The translations under genes were made by a program, and so were the position numbers. A DNA stretch of 64,000 nucleotides from MAG-120531 sp963934855. Lineage in GTDB: Bacteria; Bacteroidota; Bacteroidia; Flavobacteriales; Flavobacteriaceae. The first letter of the stretch is position 1, and each line of letters starts with the position of its first letter. Under the pieces are notes generated by a model. The model was not told where the DNA came from. It did not search any database and worked only from the letters and a program-made list of their open reading frames with translations. Where the stretch lies: contig CAWWAC010000001.1 of NCBI GenBank assembly GCA_963934855.1, forward strand, positions 124,001 through 188,000, written 5' to 3'. Below are positions 48,509 through 57,794 of the stretch, piece after piece.

Positions 48509-49627
48509 ATGATTGCTATAAAAGAAGCTACTTCTAAAAAAGATATAAAAGCATTTGTTTGTTTTCCCTTTGAGCTTTATGAGAATAATGCCTATTGGGT
48601 ACCTCCTATTATTAAAGATGAGATGGACATCTTTGACCCAAATATTAATCCTGTATTTGAATCGGCATCGGCCCAATTTTTTCTAGCTTATAAAGATGGA
48701 AAAATTGTGGGCAGGGTGGCTGCTATGATTAATTGGATAGAGGTAAAAGAGCAGCAAATTAAAAAAATGCGCTTTGGTTGGATGGACTTTACAGATGACA
48801 CCGCTGTATCTGAGGCGCTTTTAGAAAAAGTTTCTGAGATTGGTAAAGCCAATCAATTAGAATATATAGAAGGGCCCGTAGGCTTTTCTAATCTAGATAA
48901 AGTGGGCTGTCTAATAGAAGGTTTTGACCACATTGGTACCATGATTACCTGGTACAACTACCCTTACTACGCCACTCATTATGAACGCCTAGGCTTTGTA
49001 AAAGAAAAAGAATACCTAGAAAACAAGTTTCCTTTTATCAATATAGATCCATCCCTTTTTAACAAGGCACAAGACCTTATTAAAAGAAGGTATTCTCTAA
49101 GGGCCTTAAACTTTACCAAAACAAAAGACATTCTGCCTTATACAGATAAGATGTTTGATCTCTTTAATGAAAGCTATGCCAACCTTTCCTCTTTTGTACC
49201 CATTACAGACCTTCAAAAAGACTTTTTTACCAAAAGGTACCTCTCTTTTATAAACCCAGAGTTTATAAAATTTGTCATAGATCAAGAAGACCAGTTGGTG
49301 GCCTTTTCTATTGTGATGCCTTCCTTTTCAAAGGCCTTACAAAAAGCAAATGGAAAACTCTTCCCCTTTGGATTGTTTCATCTTTTAAAGGCAAGAAAGC
49401 AGAGCAAAGACATGATTTTTTACCTCATAGGCGTTCACCCTAAATATCTAAACAAAGGCCTTACTGCCATTCTATTTCACGAATGCTGGATTACTTTTAA
49501 TGAAAAGGGCATACAAAATTGTATAAGAACTCCAGAATTAGAAGAAAACACCGCCATACACAAATTATGGCGTGCCTTTGATCCTAAAATTTACAAAAGG
49601 AGAAGAACCTACAAGAAGTTCATATAG
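48509..49627 (+). CDS. GNAT-like acyltransferase family protein
   Basis: A 372-residue soluble protein. Residues about 55-180 look like a GNAT fold (FFLAYKDGKIVGRVAAMINWIE, YIEGPVGFSNLDKVGCLIEGF), and a second GNAT-like half appears later (FIKFVIDQEDQLVAFSIVMP, YLIGVHPKYLNKGLTAILFHECW). It ends RAFDPKIYKRRRTYKKF. It is sometimes named GTP cyclohydrolase in databases, for which I see no support. It converges on the sulfonolipid-type acyltransferase across a shared terminator; an N-acyltransferase role in lipid synthesis is a hypothesis from context. Confidence 0.78.
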   Translation: MIAIKEATSKKDIKAFVCFPFELYENNAYWVPPIIKDEMDIFDPNINPVFESASAQFFLAYKDGKIVGRVAAMINWIEVKEQQIKKMRFGWMDFTDDTAVSEALLEKVSEIGKANQLEYIEGPVGFSNLDKVGCLIEGFDHIGTMITWYNYPYYATHYERLGFVKEKEYLENKFPFINIDPSLFNKAQDLIKRRYSLRALNFTKTKDILPYTDKMFDLFNESYANLSSFVPITDLQKDFFTKRYLSFINPEFIKFVIDQEDQLVAFSIVMPSFSKALQKANGKLFPFGLFHLLKARKQSKDMIFYLIGVHPKYLNKGLTAILFHECWITFNEKGIQNCIRTPELEENTAIHKLWRAFDPKIYKRRRTYKKFI

Positions 49628-49660
49628 TTTTATAGAGGCCATTGGCTCATAAGAGCCCAT

Positions 49661-49698
49661 AAAAAATCCTGACTTCAATAAAGTGGTCAGGATTTTTT
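49661..49698. terminator. Bidirectional intrinsic terminator
   Basis: Perfect 13-bp arms, AAAAAATCCTGAC (49661-49673) and GTCAGGATTTTTT (49686-49698), with a 12-base loop. It serves the converging GNAT-like and acyltransferase genes. Confidence 0.82.
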
Positions 49699-49716
49699 AA
49701 TAGGGTGTTTGTTAAA

Positions 49717-50976
49717 TTATTCTCCCATTGCGGCTGAAACAGCAGCTGACAGTCTTTTATAAGTTCCGTTCTCTAAACGTTCCCTAATAGAAGAGAATGC
49801 GGTCAAAGTTAGATCAATATCTTCTTGCGTATGGGTAGCTGTTGGGATTAATCTCAACAAAATTAATCCTTTTGGAATAACTGGATACACCACTATAGAA
49901 CAGAAAATACCGTGGTTTTCTCTCAGGTCTTTTACCAGCGCCATGGCTTCTGGAATACTTCCGTTTAAGTAAACCGGAGTGACACAGCTAGTGGTGGTGC
50001 CAATATCAAAACCTTGGGCTTTTAAACCGGATTGTAATGCGTTTACATTGCGCCATAAATTTTCTTTTAACTCTGGCTGGCTTCTGATCATATCTAGACG
50101 CTTGAGGGCTCCTTTTACATAAATCATGGGCAATGATTTAGCAAACATTTGAGAACGTAAGTTGTATTTTAAGTAGTCTATAATTTCTTTGTCAGCTGCT
50201 ATAAAAGCGCCAATACCAGCCATAGATTTTGCAAAGGTGGCAAAGTATACATCTATATCTGCTTGAATGCCTTGCTCTTCACCTGCTCCTGCTCCTGTTT
50301 TACCTAAAGTACCAAAACCGTGGGCGTCATCTACAAGTAGTCTAAAGTTATATTTCTGTTTAAGGGCTACTATTTCTTTTAGCTTTCCTTGCTCTCCTCT
50401 CATTCCAAAAACACCTTCAGAAATCACTAAAATACCTCCTCCGGTTTGTTCTGCCATTTTAGTGGCTCGGTCTAAGTTCTTCTCTAAGCTTTCCAAGTCA
50501 TTGTGCTTAAAGGTGAATCTTTTACCCATATGTAGTCTAACTCCGTCTATAATACAAGCGTGTGCGTCTACATCATATACAATAATGTCATCTTTAGACA
50601 CCAAAGCATCTATAGTAGACATAATTCCCTGATAACCAAAGTTTAGTAAATAAGAAGATTCTTTTTCTACAAAGGTGGCCAATTCCTGCTCTAACTGCTC
50701 ATGAAATTCTGTGTGTCCACTCATCATCCTAGCACCCATTGGGTATGCAGCACCGTATTCTGCTGCAGCTGCTGCGTCTACAGCCTTAATTTCTGGTAAG
50801 TTTGCCAATCCTAGGTAATCATTAATACTCCAGGTAATAACCTCTTTACCTTTAAAAGACATTCTGTTAGAGATAGGCCCTTCTATTTTTGGGAACACAA
50901 AATATCCCTCAGCCTGTGATGCCCATTTTCCTAATGGGCCTTTATTTGCTATGATTCTTTCAAAAAGATCTCTCAT
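49717..50976 (-). CDS. Alpha-oxoamine synthase: cysteate/serine fatty acyltransferase candidate
   Basis: A 419-residue PLP enzyme of the alpha-oxoamine synthase family (serine palmitoyltransferase, KBL, AONS). PLP-Lys is K250 in FATFAKSMAGIG; Asp217/His219 in LLVDDAHGFGTLG. The Lys context differs from the classical TFSKALGSFGG. In Flavobacterium johnsoniae and Capnocytophaga, I recall, the homologue condenses L-cysteate with an acyl thioester to 3-ketocapnine (named CapB or cysteate fatty acyltransferase); B. thetaiotaomicron-type enzymes use serine for sphingolipids. The adjacent cysteine-synthase homologue favours the sulfonolipid reaction. Specificity is inferred from context, not read from residues. 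Confidence 0.85.
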   Translation of the reverse strand: MRDLFERIIANKGPLGKWASQAEGYFVFPKIEGPISNRMSFKGKEVITWSINDYLGLANLPEIKAVDAAAAAEYGAAYPMGARMMSGHTEFHEQLEQELATFVEKESSYLLNFGYQGIMSTIDALVSKDDIIVYDVDAHACIIDGVRLHMGKRFTFKHNDLESLEKNLDRATKMAEQTGGGILVISEGVFGMRGEQGKLKEIVALKQKYNFRLLVDDAHGFGTLGKTGAGAGEEQGIQADIDVYFATFAKSMAGIGAFIAADKEIIDYLKYNLRSQMFAKSLPMIYVKGALKRLDMIRSQPELKENLWRNVNALQSGLKAQGFDIGTTTSCVTPVYLNGSIPEAMALVKDLRENHGIFCSIVVYPVIPKGLILLRLIPTATHTQEDIDLTLTAFSSIRERLENGTYKRLSAAVSAAMGE

Positions 50977-50998
50977 TATGTGTGTGAATTACAAGCCA

Positions 50999-51006
50999 CA
51001 AAAGTA
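50999..51006 (-). promoter_or_regulatory. Candidate -7 box of the alpha-oxoamine synthase gene
   Basis: Minus-strand TACTTTTG matches TAnnTTTG, 23 bp before the ATG at 50976, so the gene may have its own promoter besides any read-through from the gene upstream. Confidence 0.4.
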
Positions 51007-51033
51007 ATTAATTTCTGGCTTTATTTTATTTAT

Positions 51034-52068
51034 TTACTTTGAAATTGTCTGTTTTTCCTTGACAGCTTCTTCTTCTAAGAATCCTTGTGCAGACATCCAC
51101 TCATCTGAATAAATTTTACTCATATACTTAGATCCGTGGTCTGGAAAAATAACTACCACCTTAGAGTGAGCGTTAAACACTCCTTCTTCATCTAGCTGCT
51201 TCACTGCCTGCATGGCTGCACCACAAGTATAACCAGCAAAAATACCTTCTGTTTTAGAAATAAGCCTAGCCATATGTGCACTCTGGTCATCTCTTACCTT
51301 AATAAAACGGTCAATCACACTAAAATCTGTAGCTGTAGGAATTAAATTTTTGCCTAAACCTTCTATCCTGTATGGAAAAATATCATCTTGATTAATCTCT
51401 CCAGTCTCATGATACCCCTTTAAAATAGAACCATAAGCATCTACACCAATGATTTGAATATTTGGATTCTGATCTTTTAAATACTGAGCCGTTCCAGAAA
51501 TGGTGCCACCAGTGCCACTACATACTACTAAATGGGTGATTTCTCCTGCGGTGTCTTTCCATATTTCAGGGCCTGTAGACCTATAGTGAGCCTCTGCATT
51601 AAGACTGTTAAAATATTGATTTATATATATGGAATTTGGTGTGTTGGCGTGAATGGTCTTGGCTACCTCATAATAAGACCTTGGATCTTCTGGGCTTATG
51701 TGTGCTGGGCACACGTGAACAACAGCACCCATTGCCCTTAGCATGTCTATCTTGTCTGGTGAAGACTTTGAGCTTACTGCTAAAATACATTTATAACCTT
51801 TTACAGCACTTATCATAGCCAAACTAAAACCAGTATTTCCGGAGGTAGTTTCTACTATTGTATCTCCTAGCTTTAAAAGACCTTTCTCTTCTGCTATTTC
51901 AATAATATGAAGTGCAATACGGTCTTTGGCAGAATGACCGGGATTAAAAGCTTCTAGTTTGGCATAAAAAGTGCCAGCAAAGCCAGAAACGATTTTATGA
52001 AGTTGTACAAGCGGTGTTTTTCCTATTAGGGGTAGGATACTGTGGTGAGCATGTATCTTTTTTTGCAT
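51034..52068 (-). CDS. Cysteine-synthase family PLP enzyme: cysteate synthase candidate
   Basis: A 344-residue fold-type II PLP enzyme (cysteine synthase / cystathionine beta-synthase family). PLP-Lys K48 lies in FNPGHSAKDR, TTSGNTGFSLA (74-84) binds the substrate carboxylate, and CSGTGGTISG binds PLP phosphate. The Lys region differs from the NPSGSVKDR of housekeeping CysK. In capnine synthesis such an enzyme makes L-cysteate from O-phosphoserine and sulfite (CapA, as I recall). It is 57 bp ahead of the acyltransferase in the same direction. Ordinary cysteine or cystathionine synthesis is the alternative. Confidence 0.85.
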   Translation of the reverse strand: MQKKIHAHHSILPLIGKTPLVQLHKIVSGFAGTFYAKLEAFNPGHSAKDRIALHIIEIAEEKGLLKLGDTIVETTSGNTGFSLAMISAVKGYKCILAVSSKSSPDKIDMLRAMGAVVHVCPAHISPEDPRSYYEVAKTIHANTPNSIYINQYFNSLNAEAHYRSTGPEIWKDTAGEITHLVVCSGTGGTISGTAQYLKDQNPNIQIIGVDAYGSILKGYHETGEINQDDIFPYRIEGLGKNLIPTATDFSVIDRFIKVRDDQSAHMARLISKTEGIFAGYTCGAAMQAVKQLDEEGVFNAHSKVVVIFPDHGSKYMSKIYSDEWMSAQGFLEEEAVKEKQTISK

Positions 52069-52110
52069 GTAGCAGGTTTTGATTCAAGATTTCTATTAAA
52101 AAAATCTTTA

Positions 52111-52118
52111 CAAATTTA
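52111..52118 (-). promoter_or_regulatory. Candidate -7 box of the cysteine-synthase homologue
   Basis: Minus-strand TAAATTTG matches TAnnTTTG, 43 bp before the ATG at 52068. Confidence 0.38.
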
Positions 52119-52129
52119 ATTTAATTTTT

Positions 52130-54193
52130 TTAATGGTCTAGTTTTTGAGCTAAATCTATAATAAAAGCGTATTCTTTTGCAATTTCTCTGAGTGATTCAA
52201 ACCTTCCAGAAGCTCCAGAATGCCCGGCTTCCATATTGATATTAAAAAGTAACTGGTTTTGGTCTGTCTTTAATTCCCTGAGTTTGGCTACCCATTTAGC
52301 AGGCTCCCAATATTGAACCTGAGAATCATGATAACCCGTAATCACTAAGGTATTTGGATAGGACTGTTCTTTTACATTGTCATAAGGGGAGTATGAAAGC
52401 ATATAGTCATAATATTCTTTTTCATTGGGGTTTCCCCACTCATCATACTCGCCAGTAGTTAAGGGAATAGTGTCGTCTAGCATAGTGGTCACTAAATCTA
52501 CAAAAGGGACACTGGCAATAATTCCTTTATATAAGTGAGGCGCCATATTCATAATAGCACCCATTAGTAAACCTCCAGCAGAACCGCCGTATGCAAATAA
52601 GCCCTTGGCTGATGTGTATTTCTGGGAAATTAAAAATTCTGAACAGCTAATAAAGTCTGTGAATGTATTATTTTTTTTAAGCAGTTTTCCATCTTCATAC
52701 CAAGGCCTTCCTAAGTACTCTCCTCCTCTAACATGAGCTATGGCATATACAAAGCCTCGATCTAGAAGGCTTAATCGCACCGTTGAAAAATATGGATCTG
52801 AAATATGCCCATAAGAACCGTAACCATATTGCAGCAAAGGGCTAGACCCATCTATAGTAGTGTTTTTGTGATAGATTAAAGAAATAGGTACTTGAACACC
52901 GTCCTTTGCTGTGGCCCATATACGCTCAGAAATATAATTTTCTGACACAAAACTAGGATCTAACACTTCCTGCTGTTTTAATAATTCTTTATCCCCACTT
53001 ATTACATTATAGTCATATACGCTTGCTGGCGTATTTAAGCTATTGTAGCCATACCTTAGGGTAAGTGAGTCAAACTCTGGATTGGTACCCACATAAGCAG
53101 TATAGGTTTCATTGTCAAAAGGCAGGTAATGTGAGGGGTTTTCTTTATTCCAAGGAACTATATTGATTTTAGTGAGACCATTCTCTCTTTCACTTAAAAC
53201 ATAGAAGTCCTTAAAAATAGTAATATCTTCCAGTAATACTTTAGGCCTATGTGGTATGAAATCCTGCCAATTAGATATATGAGTGTTTAATTCATGCACC
53301 TTCATCACTTTAAAATTCACTGCATTGTCTTTGTTGGTTAGTACATAAAAGTGATCTTTATAATGGTTAAGATCGTATTCTAAACCGCGTTCACGTGGGC
53401 TAAAAACTTGAGGAGTGGCTAAAGGCTCATTAGCTGGAAAAATATAATACTCTGAAGTAAGCGTACTAGACGATCCTATCACTATATACTTTTTACTTTT
53501 TGTTTTAAATACATAAGTGATAAAGGTGTCATCTAATTCTTCAAATATTTTAACATCTAGGCTAGTTTGCCCCAATTGGTGTCTAAAAATAGCCTCAGAC
53601 CTAAGTGTTTTTTCATTTTTTGAGGCGTAAAAAAAAGTGTTGCTATCCTCAGCCCAGCTTGCACTACCAGTGGTGTTTTCAATAATATCAGGAAGGATAG
53701 CACCTGTAATTAAATTCTTAACCCCCAAAGTATATTGTCTTCTAGAAAAAGTGTCTGTAGAAAATATACAAAGGCTATTGTCTGGGCTTACAGAAAAACC
53801 ACCCAAACTAAAATAATCAAAGTCCTTAGCCATTTCATTACAATCTAGCAGCGTTTCTTCAGTAGCATTTAAGCTTTCTTTTTTTCTTGTGTAAATTGGG
53901 TATTCTTTTCCTACTTCATATTTTGTAATATACCAGTAACCGTTGTGTTTATATGGCACAGAGCTATCGTCTTCTTTAATCCTAGCTTTCATTTCCTCAA
54001 AAAGACTGTCCTGAAATAACTTTGTGTGTGCCGTTTGGGCTTCATAATAACTGTTTTCTGACTCTAAATATTCTAATATTTCAGGGGTGTCTCTCATATT
54101 CATCCAAAAATAAGAATCTTCTCTCTTTCCATTTAAATGCGTGAGTGTATGGGGAACTTTAGTGGCTTTAGGAGTATTATTTTCAGAAGGCAT
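52130..54193 (-). CDS. Prolyl oligopeptidase-family S9 peptidase (oligopeptidase B-like)
   Basis: A 687-residue serine peptidase with an N-terminal seven-blade propeller (about 70-400) and a C-terminal alpha/beta hydrolase domain. Nucleophile in FAYGGSAGGLLMGA (about 540-553); Asp in TGYHDSQVQYWEP; His in EAGHSGASGRF. LAEWG-like GEYDEWGNPNEKEYYDYMLSYSPYDNV is typical of oligopeptidase B. No signal peptide, so cytoplasmic cleavage after basic residues is expected. Starts with ATG at 54193. Confidence 0.95.
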   Translation of the reverse strand: MPSENNTPKATKVPHTLTHLNGKREDSYFWMNMRDTPEILEYLESENSYYEAQTAHTKLFQDSLFEEMKARIKEDDSSVPYKHNGYWYITKYEVGKEYPIYTRKKESLNATEETLLDCNEMAKDFDYFSLGGFSVSPDNSLCIFSTDTFSRRQYTLGVKNLITGAILPDIIENTTGSASWAEDSNTFFYASKNEKTLRSEAIFRHQLGQTSLDVKIFEELDDTFITYVFKTKSKKYIVIGSSSTLTSEYYIFPANEPLATPQVFSPRERGLEYDLNHYKDHFYVLTNKDNAVNFKVMKVHELNTHISNWQDFIPHRPKVLLEDITIFKDFYVLSERENGLTKINIVPWNKENPSHYLPFDNETYTAYVGTNPEFDSLTLRYGYNSLNTPASVYDYNVISGDKELLKQQEVLDPSFVSENYISERIWATAKDGVQVPISLIYHKNTTIDGSSPLLQYGYGSYGHISDPYFSTVRLSLLDRGFVYAIAHVRGGEYLGRPWYEDGKLLKKNNTFTDFISCSEFLISQKYTSAKGLFAYGGSAGGLLMGAIMNMAPHLYKGIIASVPFVDLVTTMLDDTIPLTTGEYDEWGNPNEKEYYDYMLSYSPYDNVKEQSYPNTLVITGYHDSQVQYWEPAKWVAKLRELKTDQNQLLFNINMEAGHSGASGRFESLREIAKEYAFIIDLAQKLDH

Positions 54194-54213
54194 GTAGAAT
54201 AATATTTGTGGTG

Positions 54214-54221
54214 CAAAAATA
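54214..54221 (-). promoter_or_regulatory. Candidate -7 box of the S9 peptidase gene
   Basis: Minus-strand TATTTTTG followed by CA matches TAnnTTTG, 21 bp before the ATG at 54193. It lies just before the threonine aldolase stop. Confidence 0.42.
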
Positions 54222-54235
54222 GGGTAATTATGTCC

Positions 54236-55258
54236 TTAAAAACTATCTAAAATACTTAAAAAACGGTCGTGCATCACTGTGGTATAATCTAAGTGAGTCA
54301 CCAACCTGAGCTTGCCTGTTCCCATAGATATAAGGCGAACGCCTTGCGCATTCATTTTTTGAATAAAAACATCCTGAGATAGTAATTTCTGTTCTAATTC
54401 AAATATGATAATATTAGTGTCTACAGCTTCTACGCTTTTAACAAACTCTTTTTTAGACAAAAGTATCGCTATCTCTTTAGCTTTATTGTGGTCTTCTGAT
54501 AGCCGCTCTCTATGGTGATCTAAAGCATAAATACCCGCAGCAGCTAAATAACCAGCTTGTCGCATGCCTCCTCCAAATAGTTTTCTAACCCTAAGTGCTT
54601 TAGCAATAAATTCATTAGAACCTACTAAAACAGATCCTACGGGACAGCCCAAACCTTTAGAAAAACAAATGCTAATACTGTCAAACAACTGGCCGTAAAT
54701 AAAGGGGTCTTCTCCAGTTACGGCTAATGCGTTCCATAGCCTGGCACCATCTAAGTGGTAATTCAATCCATGGGTGTCACATACTTTTCTAATAGCTTGC
54801 ATCTCTTTAAAATCCCAAATAGCACCCCCTCCTTTATTTGTGGTGTTTTCTAGGCAAACCAGGCTAGTTAGCGGACTGTGGTAAAAGTCTGGAGGATTTA
54901 TAGCAGCAGCAACTTGAAGAGCAGTAATTCTCCCACGCTCTCCTTCAATGAGCTTGCATGACACTCCAGAATTAAAACTCACTCCACCCCCTTCATAATT
55001 AAAAATATGAGCGTAGTGATCACATATAAGTTGCTCTCCGGGTTGGGTGTGCACTTTTATAGCCGTTTGGTTAGCCATAGTGCCAGAAGGAAAGAATAAA
55101 GCTGCTTGTTTACCAAAAAGTACTGCTGTTTTTTCTTCTAAAGCGCTTATGCTAGGGTCTTCTTTGAATACATCATCTCCAACTTTTGCTGACATCATTG
55201 CGTCTAGCATGGCAGGGGTAGGCCTAGTGACCGTGTCACTAATTAAATTAATTTCCAT
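54236..55258 (-). CDS. Low-specificity L-threonine aldolase
   Basis: A 340-residue PLP enzyme cleaving threonine/allo-threonine to glycine and acetaldehyde. N-terminal SDTVTRPTPAMLDAM and GDDVFKEDP are the family opening; HLDGARLWNA precedes the PLP-Lys K201 in CFSKGLGCPVGSVLVG; LFGGGMRQAGYLAA follows. Length and all motifs typical. Its ATG comes 3 bp after the metalloprotease stop, so it is co-transcribed with that gene. Confidence 0.94.
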   Translation of the reverse strand: MEINLISDTVTRPTPAMLDAMMSAKVGDDVFKEDPSISALEEKTAVLFGKQAALFFPSGTMANQTAIKVHTQPGEQLICDHYAHIFNYEGGGVSFNSGVSCKLIEGERGRITALQVAAAINPPDFYHSPLTSLVCLENTTNKGGGAIWDFKEMQAIRKVCDTHGLNYHLDGARLWNALAVTGEDPFIYGQLFDSISICFSKGLGCPVGSVLVGSNEFIAKALRVRKLFGGGMRQAGYLAAAGIYALDHHRERLSEDHNKAKEIAILLSKKEFVKSVEAVDTNIIIFELEQKLLSQDVFIQKMNAQGVRLISMGTGKLRLVTHLDYTTVMHDRFLSILDSF

Positions 55259-55261
55259 ATT

Positions 55262-57664
55262 TTAATTAAAAAAACAGTTCATACCAATAGGAGATCCATC
55301 CGGAATTTGGGGGCTATCAATCACTTTAAAGGTGCTAGGGTCTTTCTTAAAAGTGAGCCACCTTCTAATCATTTCATTTGAGTAGGCATTTAGACTACTC
55401 TTTGCTAGTCTCTGTATTTTATTCTCTATAAAATCATAAGCTATAGCAGTCACTTGTGGGGGTACTCGTTCTTGGCTGGCCAAGTTCATTAAATGAGTAA
55501 GCACTCTAAAATTAATTACAAGTTGGGCCTGTTGCAGGTAATTATCTGAGTGATTACGGTCTATTGTAGCCTTCCAAAGCGTTTCTAAAACAGCTTCTAA
55601 GCCCAGTTGGTCATTGTCTAGTGATTTCTGCTGAATAAGTCTAGAAACCCTCTCTGGGTGCAATAAGAAACCTAAGGTTACCTCTGCACTCGTTTCTAAT
55701 GCAGAGAGGGGATCAAAGGCTACTCCAGTCTTACCATTAAAAGACTCCCTACCGCTACTATAAGCAGGAGATCTAGGAGGAAATAAATGTAGTTTATTGG
55801 CAGGTATAGCTATTTGTGCTGCGTCTAATGTATTCATTAACTCATATAAAGCCTCTTTTTGCACAGCAGCAGAAGCTACAATTACTGGAGTTTGATTACT
55901 TCCTTTAACTTGATAGCTGTAATCTATACCCCCTATTACTTTGGCGGCAGCCTCTGTTTGGTACCTATGAAAAAAATACAGTGGGACAAATACATCTTCT
56001 AAAACAGAGAGTGGTTCTCCACTTCTAATATTGTCTATTCCGAAATTTTCTATGGCTTTTGCTCTTACAGCTAAAACCTCCTTTAGACCCTCAGCTGCGG
56101 TAGAACCATTGTCCCATAAATGGGCATATATACTGGCACTCCCTGCAGGTCTTGCATCTGAATCTGATAAATATCTAAGTCCTTTTTCAGTAGCATTATC
56201 TAAAATCTCACGCAATGCTTCTTGCTTATCTATCACAGCTTCTGAAAAATCAGAATATGAATAGGCAACACTTACCTTATCCCAATCTCCAATACCCATT
56301 TCATAAGCATTTTTAAAAATAATATCACTACCGCTAAGGGTAAACTGAGGGTGTGGATAATCCATTACGGAAGCTTTACTATTGGTGCTTGCTGCAAAAT
56401 TGTGCATAAAACCAAGGGTGTGTCCAATTTCATGTGCAGAAAGCTGTCTAATTCTAGCCACAGACATTTCTAAGAGTGCTTGGTGGTTAGCGTCATCTCC
56501 CGCAAATGGTGCATTACTGAGTGCTTGAGCTATCATAAAATCTTGTCGTATTCTCAAACTCCCCAAACTTACGTGCCCTTTAATAATTTCACCAGTTCTT
56601 GGATCTGAAACGCTGCTGCCATAGCTCCAGCCCCTAGTAGAACGATGTATCCATTGAATAACGTTATAACGAACGTCTAAAGGGTCTGCGTCTTCTGGAA
56701 GTATTTTTACCTGAAAAGCATCTTTATAACCTATAGCTTCAAAAGCTTGGTTCCACCAGCGTCCCCCTTCTAAAAGTGCTGATCTTACTGGTTCTGGGGT
56801 GCCATTGTCTAAGTAGTAAATAATAGGTGTTACCGCTTCACTTACAGCTGCATTAGGATCTTTTTTTTCAAGTCTATGTCTTGCTACATAACGCTTTTCT
56901 AAGGGACTACTCACTGGTGTAGCATAGTCATAATAAGAAAATGAGTAAGCGCCCGATCTTGGGTCATAAGACCTTTTTTCAAATCCTATGTCTGGAAGTG
57001 CCACAAAAGAATGATGCTGCGCTACGGTCACTAAGTCTGGAGTTGGAGTCACCGACCTAATATATTCTCCTTTGGCCTGCCCCTTAAAAGTAAGCATGAT
57101 GTCAAATTCAATATTTTTAGGAAAAGCCCTAGTTCTCTCCAAGTTTAAAGCACTTTTAGAAGCGTCTAAACTAAAATTTCCTTGATTGGCCTTCAGTAAA
57201 GTAATAGCTACTCCATGAGTGTCCTGCATTAAAAAAGGAGTGATATCTATAATATAGTGTCCGTTATGAATAATTTCTATAGGAAATCCAAATAATACAG
57301 AGGAGGCAAAAGCCTGCTTAACAGATTCTTTTTCTAAAGCATTATCTGTAAGAGCCCTAAAAGATAGATTGGGCTGAATAAGCATGAGTTTATTTCCCAT
57401 TTTCTTAAAGAAAACCACCCTTTCTCCACCTAATTGACCTCTATCTAAACCAAGATCATTACTTCCTATACCACTGCTTAGTGCATTGATATACAAAAAC
57501 TCACTTTCTAATTCTGCTACCTCTAAATAGACTTTATCTTGAGTTGTGTCATGGTAGAAGGGGAAAAAACCGTCATATTTATTAAAATGAGATTTTTCTA
57601 GGTTTAGTTGCCCAAAAGCAACAGTAGATATCAATATAAGCAAAAGAGTGTAAATAGCGCGCAT
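55262..57664 (-). CDS. Exported zinc metalloprotease (DUF5117/DUF4953-like)
   Basis: An 800-residue secreted protein. Signal peptide to about residue 19 (LLLILISTVAFGQ). The zincin motif H411-E-I-G-H415 is in AHEIGHTLGFMHN with third ligand H421, and VMDYPHP provides the Met-turn-like part. A DUF5117-like part (about 90-260) precedes the peptidase, and a DUF4953-type C-terminal region follows. Family members are called zinc-dependent metalloproteases in Bacteroidota. Probably periplasmic or outer-membrane attached. Substrate unknown. Followed by threonine aldolase at 3 bp. Confidence 0.9.
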   Translation of the reverse strand: MRAIYTLLLILISTVAFGQLNLEKSHFNKYDGFFPFYHDTTQDKVYLEVAELESEFLYINALSSGIGSNDLGLDRGQLGGERVVFFKKMGNKLMLIQPNLSFRALTDNALEKESVKQAFASSVLFGFPIEIIHNGHYIIDITPFLMQDTHGVAITLLKANQGNFSLDASKSALNLERTRAFPKNIEFDIMLTFKGQAKGEYIRSVTPTPDLVTVAQHHSFVALPDIGFEKRSYDPRSGAYSFSYYDYATPVSSPLEKRYVARHRLEKKDPNAAVSEAVTPIIYYLDNGTPEPVRSALLEGGRWWNQAFEAIGYKDAFQVKILPEDADPLDVRYNVIQWIHRSTRGWSYGSSVSDPRTGEIIKGHVSLGSLRIRQDFMIAQALSNAPFAGDDANHQALLEMSVARIRQLSAHEIGHTLGFMHNFAASTNSKASVMDYPHPQFTLSGSDIIFKNAYEMGIGDWDKVSVAYSYSDFSEAVIDKQEALREILDNATEKGLRYLSDSDARPAGSASIYAHLWDNGSTAAEGLKEVLAVRAKAIENFGIDNIRSGEPLSVLEDVFVPLYFFHRYQTEAAAKVIGGIDYSYQVKGSNQTPVIVASAAVQKEALYELMNTLDAAQIAIPANKLHLFPPRSPAYSSGRESFNGKTGVAFDPLSALETSAEVTLGFLLHPERVSRLIQQKSLDNDQLGLEAVLETLWKATIDRNHSDNYLQQAQLVINFRVLTHLMNLASQERVPPQVTAIAYDFIENKIQRLAKSSLNAYSNEMIRRWLTFKKDPSTFKVIDSPQIPDGSPIGMNCFFN

Positions 57665-57771
57665 ATGAGGCTAGTGATTAAGGTTAATAAAAAAAATGAA
57701 CTTTAAAAAGTCAGGTCAAAATTCTGAAAACTAAATTTACTAAAATAGATGGTACAACCAAGGCTAAATAG

Positions 57772-57779
57772 TATTTTTG
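57772..57779 (+). promoter_or_regulatory. Candidate -7 box of prfB
   Basis: TATTTTTG followed by C matches the Bacteroidota -7 consensus, 15 bp before the ATG at 57795, giving a very short leader. Confidence 0.42.
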
Positions 57780-57794
57780 CCTTAAAACTAAATT

